From: Melampsora larici-populina 98AG31
Taxonomy: Eukaryota; Basidiomycota; Pucciniomycetes; Pucciniales; Melampsoraceae
Length of the DNA stretch: 64,000 bases
Direction: 5' to 3'
Assembly: GCF_000204055.1 (NCBI RefSeq)
Contig: NW_006768811.1
Location: forward strand, 745,086-809,085
Shown here: one piece after another, positions 11,591-23,065 of the stretch
How the letters are laid out: the number at the start of each line of letters is the position of its first letter
Numbering within the stretch: position 1 is the stretch's first letter
The notes under the pieces: model-generated
The model's database searches: none
Told to the model about the DNA's origin: nothing
What the model saw: only the letters and a program-made list of their open reading frames with translations
Position numbers and translations under genes: made by a program

Positions 11591-12739
11591 TCTCTTTCTC
11601 TCTTTCCTCATTTTTTGGGAAAGAGATTAAGTCTTTCACTTAAAATCACCATTGAACATTATCACTCACACTAGTCAATGTATCTGTTAGAACTTCCATT
11701 AAATTGTCCTTTGAGCTTACTTATTGATTTCTCACTTTATCTGTTCCTCTGTGATCGTTAGGTATAATACACCTACTATTCTATCTTTGTATCTTTATCT
11801 GAATTTCTGTTTCTTATAACTTGTTTCTTTCTTTAGGTTAGCATGAGTTCTGTATACCTTGCTATTGGAGAAGGGTGCTAATATGTTGCACTATTGTTAT
11901 AATTTAGCTTCAGTAATATAATACCTCATCTTTTGGAAAAGATAAACTTCCATTGAATTGTCCATCATAAGCCTTTGACTTACCTATTGATTTCCCACTT
12001 TATCTTTTCCTCCATTACTGTTAAGTTAGCATAAGGTCTGCATACCTTGCTATTGGAGAAGGAAAATGGGTCTGAGCTTCTGGGCTGATCAGAAGCTTGG
12101 TTTACGCTTGACTGCCCCAAAGGCAAAGTGTCTTATTAGCGTGCATGAGAGAAACAGAGACGCGTAAAGAGACATAAAGAGAAAAACTGGTTCAAAGAAC
12201 CTGACACACCTAAAAGTGGAAAACAACAATATGAGTTCAGTGCGTGTGGAACTATTTAAACATGATGCCAACCCAATCTTAAAGTGGTTTTTCTTGAGAG
12301 GATAGGAGGACTTTGACAAGGATGATTTTGAAGACTGAAGACAACTGTATAGAGTAGTTGGGTGGGTGGGGGGTAACAAAAATTAATGCATAACACAAAC
12401 TACTTGTATTCAAAAACAATTCAGACTGGTATGAAATAAGGAAAACACAGGTGAGGATATTGGGAATGAGCTAGGAAAAAATCCTAATGTGGGATCAACA
12501 GACACTGCAAGATAAGGTGGGAAATATAAGAGACATTTCCTCAGAACGGTTGTTGCTTCTTAACACCCATCCTTTCTGGCATGCAAGATGGAAATTATCT
12601 CCGCCAGATAGGAATGGATGTTACGTTTTGCCCAAGCGCATCACATACCCGGTCCACCATTTTTGACCCCATTCCCTTATGTCAATACATGTACCAACTT
12701 CAAGTGCTAATATGTTGCACTATTGTTATAGGTACCTGT
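11591..12739. other. Intergenic with diverged tandem duplication
   Basis: A segment around 11690-11880 is repeated imperfectly around 11945-12065; both include CCTTGCTATTGGAGAAGG. In addition, 27 bases at 11875-11901 recur exactly at 12704-12730, just before the retrotransposon. No gene is supported. Confidence 0.55.
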
Positions 12740-12744
12740 GTTCT
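12740..12744. repeat. Target-site duplication of the copia element, left
   Basis: GTTCT here equals GTTCT at 18458-18462 on the far side of the element, the 5-bp duplication made by a retroviral-type integrase. Confidence 0.9.
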
Positions 12745-13390
12745 TATAAGAGTACGGGCTTGAGAAGGGCACGAGATGTTCTTTTAGTAAAAAAACACGA
12801 GTGACTGAAAGAAAGCAACAGTACCTTGAGAAGGGCACGAGATGTTCTTTTAGTAAAAGAACACGAGTGACTGAAAGAAAGCAACAGTACCTTGAGAAGG
12901 GCACGAGATGTTCTTTTAGTAAAAGAACACGAGTGACTGAAAGAAAGCAACAGTACCTTGAGAAGGGCACGAGATGTTCTTTTAGTAAAAGAACACGAGT
13001 GACTGAAAGAAAGCAACAGTACCTAAAGGTACGAGAAATAAGAATAAGAATGAATTACGCTTTCTAACAACCACTACTACATAAGAGCACAAACCTTGAG
13101 AAGGGCACGAGATGTTCTTTTAGTAAAAGAACACGAGTGACTGAAAGAAAGCAACAGTACCTAAAGGTACGAGAAATAAGAATAAGAATGAATGAGAAAG
13201 AAAAACACGTATAGGTGAAAGAATCATTCATTCTTATAGAAACATAATCTCGTATACCCAAGATACATATAAGTAGATTGAGAAGGAAACAAAAGGAAAT
13301 GATGTCACAATATAATGAAAAGTATACAAAGACAGCATAAGATAATGAACTATGACGAGATGATTAGTAAGAGGTTCATTATCCTTAATA
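12745..13390 (-). repeat. 3' LTR of the copia element (646 bp)
   Basis: Starts TATAAGAGTACGGG and ends CCTTAATA on the plus strand, as does the other LTR. It is 132 bp longer because it holds four tandem copies of a 66-bp unit (starting at 12761, 12827, 12893 and 12959) plus a fifth at 13097. Each unit contains the near-perfect hairpin GTTCTTTTAGTAAAAGAAC. Confidence 0.95.
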
Positions 13391-13400
13391 CCCCCCCTGC
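13391..13400 (-). other. Polypurine tract
   Basis: On the element strand this reads GCAGGGGGGG directly before the 3' LTR, the expected primer for plus-strand DNA synthesis. Confidence 0.85.
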
Positions 13401-13408
13401 TTCGAAAT

Positions 13409-16400
13409 CTACGAGATTTGTAAAGAAGTAGTAGAGATACCCATGTATACACAACATCTGTTGTGAAGAATTCGAGATAAAGATTTAGTAAAACAGTCAG
13501 CACTCATTTCACCAGTTGGCTTATAAGTGAGCGAAAAAGTGCCATCTTCTAACTTTTCACAAATCCAATGATATTGAATCTCAACATGTTTGGTTCGTGC
13601 GCGAAAGATTGGATTGCTGGCTAGTGAGATACAGCCTTGATTGTCATTGAAGAGAGGAATCGTTTTGTCTGTGACAATTCGTAGGTCGTTGAAGATTGTT
13701 TGGAGCCAAATTAGCTCCTGTCCCGCTTCCACTACCGCTTTGTACTCCGCTTCTGTGGTAGAAAGGGATACAACAGGTTGTTTCTTAGATTTCCAACTGA
13801 TAGGTCCTCCAAAAAGCATAAATAAGTACCCGGTAGTTGATCGACGAGTGTCAATACATCCTGCCCAGTCGGCGTCGGCGAAGTTTTCAGGCTTCGAGTG
13901 GGCGTATGAACCTTGAACAGGCGAAGTTGAGCCATAGTTGATGCTGAATTTCGAGGTTCCTTGGAGATAACGTAACAACCGATGGAAAGCTGCCCAATGC
14001 TCCATACCCGGATTCTCCAAGTGTTGAGAAAGCTGAGAGCACGTGAATGCCAGGTCTGGTCGACAACATTGAGCGAGGTAGTTCACCGATCCAATGGCTT
14101 GTCAATAGTTAAGACCGGTCGCTTTAAAAGCAGCAATCGATTCGGCCGTGGCAGCCAAAAGACAGGTGTTTGGTACCATTGGTGTAGATACCGAAGAACA
14201 TTCGGACATTCCGTAGAAAGCGAGAAGCGTTTCGACGTAATGTTCTTGAGACAAAGAGATGCTTTTTAGATTACGATTGCGTACAATTTTCATACCAAGG
14301 ATTGAGGTCGCCTCACCCAAATCCTCCATCTCAAATTTGTTGGAGATGGATGCTTTGAAAGAGCTAATGGCCTCCTTGCTACCGGTGATCAACATGTCAT
14401 CGACATGAACGGCTACGTAACAAGGGTGGGATTTGTCGTTGCTGATGAAAAGGCAAGAATCGGCCTTAGATGCGCGAAAGTTGATAGAAATGAAGAAGGC
14501 AGTTAATTGTTTGTACCAGCACCTTGGAGACTGTTTAAGACCGTACAGAGCTCTGTTGAGCTTAAGAACCGTACGAGCCGTTCTTCCATCGATGTGGAGA
14601 CCCTCCGGAATTAGAAGGTAAATCACTTCGCTAGGAATCCCATTAAGGAACGCAGCTACGGCGTCCATGCCGTGTACATCAAAGTCGTTAACACTTGCTA
14701 CTGCAAGGAGAATACGAAAAGCAGCCTTACATCCGGTGGGTGCATAGGTTTCGTGATAATCGACGTTGGCAACTTGAGAGAATCCCTGTGCACATAAACG
14801 GGCTTTGTATTTCAGGAAATCTCCTTCAACACTGGTCTTGGTTTTATAAACCCAGACAGTTCCTACAGCTTTACAGCCTTCAGGAAGCTCGCAGACTGTC
14901 CATACGCCACGCCGTTCCATGTTGTCGAGCTCGACTTTCATCGCCGCAGTCCATTCATCTGCCAAAGGACCTTTCATAGCCTGTTTGAAAGTTTTAGGAG
15001 TTTTTGGTGGGTTAGCTTTTGCTAAATGAGCATGGCGGCGACGAGTGCTTAAGATATTATTGGGATTAATATCAGAAGAAATGTCCATAGGGGCGGGTTG
15101 AGAGTTCGGAGCATAGTACCATCTGGCGGAAGGATCTGGGACAGCAGGAAGTGAAGAAGTGTCGTTGGAAGAATCTGTAGATCTTACATTGTTAGGAGTC
15201 AGAATATCAGGATGTTTGACTTCGTTAGGTTGAGTATCATCATGCGCGATAACACTTCCTGGACTGGTGACTGGTGCATCTTCTTCAGTCGAAGCTGAAG
15301 TTGAGCTATCGGGAGGAGTCAGTCCATGCATAGGGATGTCGTCGGGAGGCATTAGGCCTTGGTTCGAAGTAGATGTGTCAGAAGATGAAGTGATAGCAAT
15401 AGGAGACGATGAGGGGTTCTCATTAGACGTAGATTCCAAGGAGCTCATGGTGGAGCCAGGATTAAGTTCCGAGGGGAAGTAGGTTTCTTCAAAGTTCTCT
15501 TGATCAGGTTTTATATGAGAAGTACAGAAAGGATGCTCGAAATCTGATTCATTAAAAATGACATCATGAGAGTAGATGATTTTCTTTGTCGCGTAATCCC
15601 ATAGTCTATAATTGTGAAGACGTTCTTGGTAACCTAAGAAGAGACACTTCTTGGCTACCGGACTGAACTTGCTGCCTCAAAACTGCTTGGGGATTAGTGG
15701 ATAAGCAGCACATCCGAAGACGCGTAGATGATCTACAGTTGAGATTTTACCAGTCCATAGCTTGTTGGGTGTTTTATAGCCAATACTAGCTTCAGGACAT
15801 TGGTTTTCAAGGTAGACCGCGGTGGTTACGGCTTCACCCCAAAACCTCTTTGGCAGATTAGCATCAAGAAGCATGCATCTAGCTCTTTCCGTGGTAGTAC
15901 GATTTCCTCTTTCAGATATAGAGTTTTGTTGTGGAGTGTACGGAGCAGAGAAATCAGAGATGATGCCTTCATTTTTCAAATAATTAGTGAATTCAGAGGT
16001 AATTTATTCGCCACCATTATCGTTAACGAGTCGTTTGATAGGTAGACCAAGTTGTTTTTCAACTAACTTCTTAAATTGCACGAAAAAGGAAAAAGTTTCT
16101 GATTTGTGTTTCAAAATATATACATGCTTGAATTTGGTGAATCCATCAGTGAGTTTAAAATAGTATCTACCTCCACCAATAGATTCAGGAGAAATTCTTC
16201 CACTTAAGTCACTGTGAATTACTTCAAGAGGAGCACTAGGACGCGGAATTTTTCCGGAAAATGGAAGACGATGATGTTTACTAAGAGTACAAGTCTGACA
16301 AGGAGAAAATGAAGACAGGGAAGAGTTGAGAAGCATAGTCATGTATTGATGATTTAGATGACCTAAACGCCTGTGTAAGAGGATAGAGTCGTCAGCAGAG

Positions 16401-17896
16401 ATAGGCTTGGTGACTGAGAAAGCGAGAGACTTGCCGTTGGTGACGTCAAGAACGAAGATACCGTTGGAGATTGCTCCCTGCATGACAACTAGCTGAGATT
16501 TCTTGATTTCGAATCGATCTTGTCCTGAGTTGTTGAGTTCAAAGCCTTTAGAGAAAAGCTGAGATAAACTAATTAAGTTACTAGTCAAGGAAGGAATATG
16601 TAGAGCATTCGTGAAAGAGAGTTCAGAATTGAGGCCTTGAACAATGACAGTTCCTTTTCCAACAGCTTGAATAGCGTTGCCGTCAGCAAGAAATACGCTT
16701 TCCGAGCATTCAGAGTAAGTTTTAAAAGAAGATTGATCTCTAAAAATAGTTACAGATGCTCCACTATCTAATAGATTAAGAACCTTATCCCATTTCTTTT
16801 GAACAGCAGCTAACAAAAAAGAGGTAATGGCAGGAGGTCCTTGAACTATAACAGGGAAGGATTCGGGAACTATCTCGGAAGAAGCCATGGAAGCAGAGTG
16901 ATTCTTAGCTTTGTTCTTTAGGTGAGGATGAAGTTGATGGCAACGATCAGAAGGGTGGGCAGTGTCGGGATTGTGTCTTCCATTAGTGCAGACAGGATAG
17001 TTTGGAGTTCGATTGTTGTTGTTCGAGGAACGACGTGCAGAGTAGGCTGACGAGGAAGACAAATTCGAGTTGATATTCACCTTCTTGTCATTGACATACT
17101 GTTGAATGTTGTTTAAGACTGAGTCTACGGTAAGTTTTTGGTCCACTAATTCCGCTCCATGGGTGATCATGGTCTTCAAGTTATACAAGTTATCGGGGAG
17201 TAAGTGAAGAATAAAATAAGAAATCATCTCTTCATCAGTCTTGACTCCGGTAGCTGAGAGATCATTAAGAGCCTTCTTAACGGTAGTCATGAAGCCTTGA
17301 AGATCAGAGCCGTCGCAGGATAAGGTGAAAAGTTGAGAAAATACTCTTCCACGGTTACGTGCTTTCGTGGAGGCAAAATGACCAAGGATGGTTCTCCATA
17401 ACTCAATGTGATTTCTTCTGTTTGAGTCGTTGATCAATAATTCAGCAATTCTGTCACTAAGTTTCAGTCGTAAAAATCCTACTAAATACTTGCATCTGAG
17501 ATCGTAAGTAGCTTTAAGTGCAGCATCAGAGGGAACGGCTTCTCTTCCATCAATGATTCCATCTAGATTTTTCATGATGATGAAAGATTCGACTTTTAGA
17601 TGCCAAGTGGAAAAAGTGTCTTCGGTTAGGGTTGGGACACTAGAAATAGATTCATTAGAGTTGGAGTTTTCAGCAAACAAGTTGGCCATGTTGTCGATGG
17701 AGATGGGAGTTCTCGGATTGTTGAGTGGAATAAGTGTTCTTGGATTAAAAGTGGAATCAGAGTTGAGACCAGTAGGTGTGGATGATCTCAAAGAATGTGG
17801 TGATCCAGGATTGTTCGACTCGGATTCTAGTTGAGTCTCGAAGTCGAGAAGAGAAGCAGGTGTACTTGGAAGATCTTCTGATTTGTCGTTACTCAT
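13409..17896 (-). pseudogene. copia gag-pol polyprotein with three in-frame stops
   Basis: One frame runs from the ATG at 17896 to the stop at 13409, broken by a TAA at 16004-16006 and TGAs at 15677-15679 and 14102-14104. In order it encodes: a gag region with a C/H-rich finger (CTNGRHNPDTAHPSDRC); protease (LDSGASVTIF); integrase with its HHCC finger (HRRLGH, CQTC) and catalytic core ending NDNGGE and PQQNSISERG; reverse transcriptase with the catalytic HVDDM box; and RNase H (ADADWAG, STTEAEY). Both TGAs can be explained by TCG-to-TTG change of a CGA arginine codon. The first stop lies in the integrase core. Proteins, if made, would be truncated. The rest of the frame is remarkably intact, consistent with recent decay. 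Confidence 0.95.
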
Positions 17897-17921
17897 AAGA
17901 GTGATAGTGAGAAGTGATTCA

Positions 17922-17943
17922 CAGTGGCGCTGGGCTCATAACC
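17922..17943 (-). promoter_or_regulatory. Primer-binding site for half-initiator-tRNA-Met
   Basis: The plus strand directly left of the 5' LTR reads GCGCTGGGCTCATAACC, which is the anticodon arm of eukaryotic initiator tRNA-Met (anticodon CAT in the middle), not the 3' acceptor end. The element RNA is therefore complementary to the middle of that tRNA, so the primer would be a tRNA cleaved in the anticodon stem. This mode is known from Drosophila copia and yeast Ty5. Confidence 0.85.
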
Positions 17944-18457
17944 TATAAGAGTACGGGCTTGAGAAGGGCACGAGATGTTCTTTTAGTAAAAAAACACAAG
18001 TGACTGAAAGAAAGCAACAGTACCTTGAGAAGGGCACGAGATGTTCTTTTAGTAAAAGAACACGAGTGACTGAAAGAAAGCAACAGTACCTAAAGGTACG
18101 AGAAATAAGAATAAGAATGAATTACGCTTTCTAACAACCACTACTACATAAGAGCACAAACCTTGAGAAGGGCACGAGATGTTCTTTTAGTAAAAGAACA
18201 CAAGTGACTGAAAGAAAGCAACAGTACCTAAAGGTACGAGAAATAAGAATAAGAATGAATGAGAAAGAAAAACACGTATAGGTGAAAGAATCATTCATTC
18301 TTATAGAAACATAATCTCGTATACCCAAGATACATATAAGTAGATTGAGAAGGAAACAAAAGTAAATGATGTCACAATATAATGAAAAGTATACGAAGAC
18401 AGCATAAGATAATGAACTATGACGAGATGATTAGTAAGAGGTTCATTATCCTTAATA
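17944..18457 (-). repeat. 5' LTR of the copia element (514 bp)
   Basis: Same ends as the 3' LTR, but with only two tandem 66-bp units (17960 and 18026) plus one at 18164. Four substitutions separate it from the 3' LTR; three are TCG/TTG differences. It should hold the promoter of the element, which reads leftwards. Confidence 0.95.
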
Positions 18458-18462
18458 GTTCT
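18458..18462. repeat. Target-site duplication of the copia element, right
   Basis: GTTCT, matching 12740-12744. Confidence 0.9.
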
Positions 18463-20345
18463 TAGCCATTTACAGTATTCATGAGGAAAAACATGTAGTT
18501 TATATTCAAAAGAGTGGAATCTGTTATGAAATTAATGAAAGAAAAAGTTGAAAGTATAGGTATAAAGTGTTGGAAAATGGAGGAGTGAAATCATTCAAAA
18601 CAAGGGTGCTACAGGATTTATTCATATGTAATGATGTCATTGAGGGATTTGATGCTTTCCAAGAGTTTTATAATGAGTTTTCAAGTTAATATTATGAGTT
18701 TATTGATTCACAATGATCTTATGATGTAGAAGAGATCAATATAAGATGTGAAAAGAGGTGAAAAGTTGTAAGAACCATTGAGAATGAAGGTTTTCAGCTA
18801 ATTACATATGTCAAAACTTGTCAGATCAAGATGAGTGAGAGCTCAAGTGATGGCCAAGGTTTTATTCCATAATGTACAAGCTTTCAATCAATATTCACAG
18901 AGGTGTTATGAAAAATTTATAAGGAATCAAAGAAAATGGTGTGAATTTTGACTTTTGCGCTTACATACACACATGTAGCAACATTTACATGACAAAAAGC
19001 TTATTTTATCAATCTCTACAGCTCAATAACTTCTTCATCCCACATAACAGGTAGTTCATATTATACTAATTGATGATCAGTATCACGAGATCTACAAGAT
19101 GAGATATAGTAATCCAAAATTGGACAACTTTACAAAAAAGCCGTAATTCTAAAAATGGTTTTCAGCTATGAGTATTAGGAAAAAATCACCTGTATTCATG
19201 GGACTAGGAGTGTGCTTCTAGAAACAAGAATAGGTCATGTGTGCAAAAATAGTGATGTAGCTCCAATAAGCAACTTTTTAAGCATTCATGTCATGATTGA
19301 TCACACTGCTATGCTCTCCAACATCCCAGCAGATGATTCCCTCTTTACCTTGAGGATACTCTTCACCATCACCGACCTTAATTACAATTGTAGTGGTTCA
19401 CGAACTCCAGTTCCCACTTTCTGTATCAATTGATCACAATTTATCTTCTACATTCCCAACAGTAACTCTCAGAAATATTCTCATAATCTTCTATTCTTTT
19501 TACCTAGATCTTTTGTAAATTTTTCTGGTCATCCCGCCTCTCCCTTGTGTATATCTATGTTAGGCCGCCCCATAACAGACCATATTGATGCTTTATCTCT
19601 CTGCATATGTACTTGAGCTATTTCACATAATCCCTCATTTCCATACTGCAACTAGGGCTCTTGCCCCAATTCAAGCTAAGATCCCGTGTCGGGAGTTTAG
19701 CCCAAATCACACCCATGCACCAAAACCTATTCTTCATAAGACAATTTATTTATCATTTGTAAACATAAATTGATCAGTTTCACAGCTTCAATCATGTCAT
19801 ACATTAGTAATAATTACATCACAGGATTACATCAGAGGGGTTTTGAGGTTTTGAGGGATTATGTTGAGTTTTGATTGGTTTTTGAAGGCTGTTTACCATT
19901 GTTGAATGTTTGGAAAGATGATATATACTATGTATGGCTGGTTTAAGGGATTTTTCCCCTTTTTTCCTCATCTTATACTTTTGTTATAATGTTTTTGATC
20001 ATTAATAAATTACTATATTTGTACCAAGGTCACTTGAATCTGCCCCTTCAAGTAAGGAGAAATCCATTTATATGTGATCAAGACTATAATTCTTCTTTGG
20101 TATTGATAATCACAACAGTATTGCTAGTAATTGATGCATTTGTGATCTTTTGCGCTTTAAAAACTGGGTATGATACTTACAATAGTATTGAGATCATTTC
20201 TCTGGGGCCTTATCTTTTTCTCTGTTATCACAAGGTGGTCAGCAAGTGCCCTTGTGCGGTCTGGAGGCCACTCAGAGCTATTTTTTTAAATAAATTTATG
20301 ATACTAGGGACCCATCCTGGCCACAAATAGTTCAAAGGTACTATT

Positions 20346-20760
20346 CCCAGTACGGTACCTGCTAGTACCTACCACTAGCTCTAATGACTCACCCCTTGGC
20401 AATTTCCCTTGCTTTAGCCCAAGACAACCCCTTTTTCATTATTTTTCATACTGGTTGTTTTCTTTGGTTGTTTTCCTTCATGTCACTTGTCTCTTTATCT
20501 TTTCTCTCTCTTTTTAATAGTCATCAGAGTGGGTATATACCCTTTCATTCTTCACAAATTTCATTGCTTCTCTGGTCAGAGGGTACCGTACCTATAACAG
20601 TAGGTACTGTACTGTGCCCAAATTTTAGAGGGTCCTCAGCCATAGGTACTGTACAAGATATTGCACCTAATATTAGGTACAATAATATAGCACCTTTTTT
20701 CAAGTACCTAGGCAGAGATACTGTACTGGGTATCAAAGGTACTGTACCAGTACATCACCT
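20346..20760. repeat. Cluster of GGTACTGTAC motifs
   Basis: Variants of AGGTACTGTAC occur at least five times between 20580 and 20760, in both orientations, and a related GTACGGTACC lies at 20350. Spacing is irregular. This resembles subterminal repeats of a DNA transposon whose ends I could not fix. Confidence 0.5.
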
Positions 20761-21264
20761 GTGGCTTTGTTGTTCAAAAAGATGCAGGTTGCCAATCCCA
20801 AGAATATTCGAGAGCAATGGGCAGATTAATAATCTCCAGTACAGCCTCAATTTGCATAGGTGTAGCAGACAAGTGTACCACAACCAATTGATTCTCTGGA
20901 GAATCCAGGGGAGTAGTTGACACAACTTCTGCTTGCACAATAGCTACTCAATTTCCTGATGAATGTTGTGAATTATTGGATGAATTTTCCAAAGGTTGAA
21001 CAACTGCCTGATTGATTGGCAATGTGGTGAGCGGTTTATCAGATTAATCAAAAAAATCAAAAAAAAATTAAACCACTGGTGATTCAAACAGGAGATCTTT
21101 TGATATTCTAGGACCATTATTGATTTTAAACTGAAACACACATGAAAGTACAACCAATAATTATTCATCATTTTCAACTTTATTCTTTCATTTTAAAAGC
21201 CGAAAAACAAAAACAAAGATTGAAATTTGGAAATTATTGATAAATAACTTTTAAACAGGAATAC

Positions 21265-21328
21265 TTTGGCAGTAAATTTTGATTTTCTGGGCAAAAGTCC
21301 AGGCCCAGAATTCAAATTTACTGCCAAA
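21265..21328. repeat. Inverted repeat, arms ~28 bp
   Basis: TTTGGCAGTAAATTTTGA at the left pairs with TCAAATTTACTGCCAAA at the right, around a short loop with GGGCAAAAGTCCAGGCCC. It could be a MITE end or a small foldback. Confidence 0.65.
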
Positions 21329-21646
21329 AAAATCTGGGCACAAGAGCAGTGCAAAATGGAGCATGATGGGCTTTTCCTGCAGGATGTTTTTCTCAGTTGA
21401 TTGAGTGTACCCCATTACATAAGAGAACCAAGTGAGGAAGCATCTGTATACAAAAGCCATGATAAGAAATATATTTGTACAAGACAAAATTGATTCCATT
21501 TGAGCTGGCACAAATGTACTGCACTGCGGCTGTTTTGCAATGCACTCCTCCCAGCCTGTTGCATTCCATGACACAGATGCAGATATACCCTGAGACTGTG
21601 GCCCCCTGTAACAAACACCATGTCCGTGTGGTGTTTGCTCCTCAAT

Positions 21647-21695
21647 GAGCGCACACGGGTTGCCTTTCTGCCTCAAAGGCAGCCCGTGTGCGCTC
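21647..21695. repeat. Hairpin with 21-bp arms
   Basis: GAGCGCACACGGGTTGCCTT pairs with AAGGCAGCCCGTGTGCGCTC with one mismatch and an 8-base loop. The base composition is richer in GC than the surroundings, so it is probably part of a small inserted element. Confidence 0.65.
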
Positions 21696-22001
21696 GTTGT
21701 TGGGCAACTGCCACAAGGACACAGGGAAATTTGCATCTCAATTCAATAATCTGCAATGGTCCTCAAATGCTGCTCCTGGTAATAGTATAAGCATAGTCAT
21801 TGCAAGTCAGGTGCATTTTGGAGGAATCAGCTTTTGTTTTGTCAAGTTACCCATCTGTGTAGCTTGATACTGCACTATGGGGTCAATTTCAATCCAAATT
21901 TAAAACAAGTGAATGTTTGGCCAGTCTTTAGGAAATCTTGTTTGTTGCATGACAACCAGGTCTCTTCTGTAATCCCGTCAATGAAAATGGCTGCATACCA
22001 T

Positions 22002-22208
22002 CACCACCAACATATTCACCTCAGATATTTCAATCCAAGGTATTAATTGGATTTCAAACCTTGGACAGAGGCTGTGCAAGGTTTTGATCCAAGGCAATTC
22101 TCAGTGCAGAAGATTACCTTGGACAAAAACCTTGGACAAGGTCTGTCCAAGGATTTACCTCCGATGATGCCTCGGATTCCGCAACCCGAGGCATCTATGT
22201 TGGCAGTG
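22002..22208 (-). mobile_element. 207-bp TIR element (MITE), copy 2
   Basis: Inverted relative of 11385-11590, with the same TIRs (CACTGCCAACATAGATGCC at the right end read in reverse). The flanks of the two copies do not align, so this looks like an independent insertion rather than part of the large inverted duplication. Confidence 0.8.
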
Positions 22209-23065
22209 AATTTGTGAGATACATCCTGCAGACAGAGATCATAAGACATGTAGAGTCCACCTAGCACTAACAAATCAGTACTTTTCAAGGATGAGATGAT
22301 CTTTTTGTCAAGGAAAATTGATTGAGGAAGAGAAATGTACTCAAGATTTGTATTGGAGGGATGTCCCAATCTTCCTCACCAAACACACCAATCAATGGCC
22401 TGGCCATGGGGAATTTAGGATGAGTCTTGAAGATTATGGAGTCAATTTGAGTGTAACTGATCCCAGATAAACCGAGCAAAAAACAGGCTTCAACACAATT
22501 GGAAGATCTCCAATCCAACTTTTCCGAAGCATCTGACCCTATCTGGCCCCTGCTTCGGTTGCTGTGGGATGAAAGGGAGTCGCATTATTTATCAGATACC
22601 CGGCCCCGCCGGAGTCATCGCGAGTGAACAGGCTGAGTATCAGGGTCGGGATTCATCGCCCAGAATTTGCGGAGAAAAAAGGTCTCTGCAAATGTGATAA
22701 GTAGTCTATCAACTCACTGAATTCAGAGCTGGTGAACCCACGAGCTCTGCGAGCTCTCAAGTCTTCTCATGTCAACAAGATAATCCCCATACATATTTTC
22801 ATGGAACTACACGGGTGCCGTTGTTCCTTTGGGCACCCGTTACATAGAAAAACAAGTGTAGTGTGGCATCGGGGCACCGCACCAGTCGAGATTTTATGTT
22901 GGGGAGCACTTTATGGCAATAAAATTAGGTAAGTGTAATATTGTAGGTACAAAAATAGTATATGAAAGATCATTCTCATTGGAGAGAAGATGACAAGCAG
23001 GAAAAAAATAGACCTTTGCATGATGCGAAAAAAAGAGAATGAGAACGTCTTGTGGCCGAGTGTCT
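22209..23065. other. Intergenic, no supported gene
   Basis: Contains a short hairpin at about 22809-22838 (ACGGGTGCC pairing with GGGCACCCGT). Nothing coding was seen. The right end is likely the 3' UTR of the C2H2 gene. Confidence 0.4.

Larger units (their letters stand above)
12745..18457 (-). mobile_element. Full-length Ty1/copia LTR retrotransposon
   Basis: The 5.7-kb element reads on the minus strand. It has LTRs at 12745-13390 (3' LTR) and 17944-18457 (5' LTR), a 5-bp target duplication GTTCT, a polypurine tract beside the 3' LTR and a primer site beside the 5' LTR. Domain order gag, protease, integrase, reverse transcriptase, RNase H identifies Ty1/copia (Pseudoviridae-type). The LTRs differ by only four substitutions outside a variable tandem repeat, so the insertion is fairly young. 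Three in-frame stops make the polyprotein non-functional as it stands. LTR termini are TA...TA rather than the usual TG...CA. Confidence 0.95.
18463..22001. other. Gene-poor stretch with small palindromic repeats
   Basis: No frame shows a recognisable domain. The visible structure is a cluster of GGTACTGTAC-type motifs around 20340-20760, an inverted repeat at 21265-21328 and a hairpin at 21647-21695. Confidence 0.5.

Noticed and set aside
12707..13067. Overlapping frames encoding a tandem peptide repeat on both strands
   Set aside because: They are translations of the 66-bp tandem units of the copia LTR, not a repeat protein.
12761..13160. Regularly repeated 66-bp units resembling a CRISPR array
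   Set aside because: Units are contiguous without variable spacers, and the host is a eukaryote; they are LTR-internal tandem repeats.
17922..17943. Possible tRNA-Met gene
   Set aside because: Only the anticodon arm is present and it abuts the LTR; it is the primer-binding site.
22002..22208. MITE copy as an inner extension of the large inverted duplication
   Set aside because: The flanks of the two MITE copies do not align and distances to the C2H2 genes differ (about 1.7 versus 0.9 kb).
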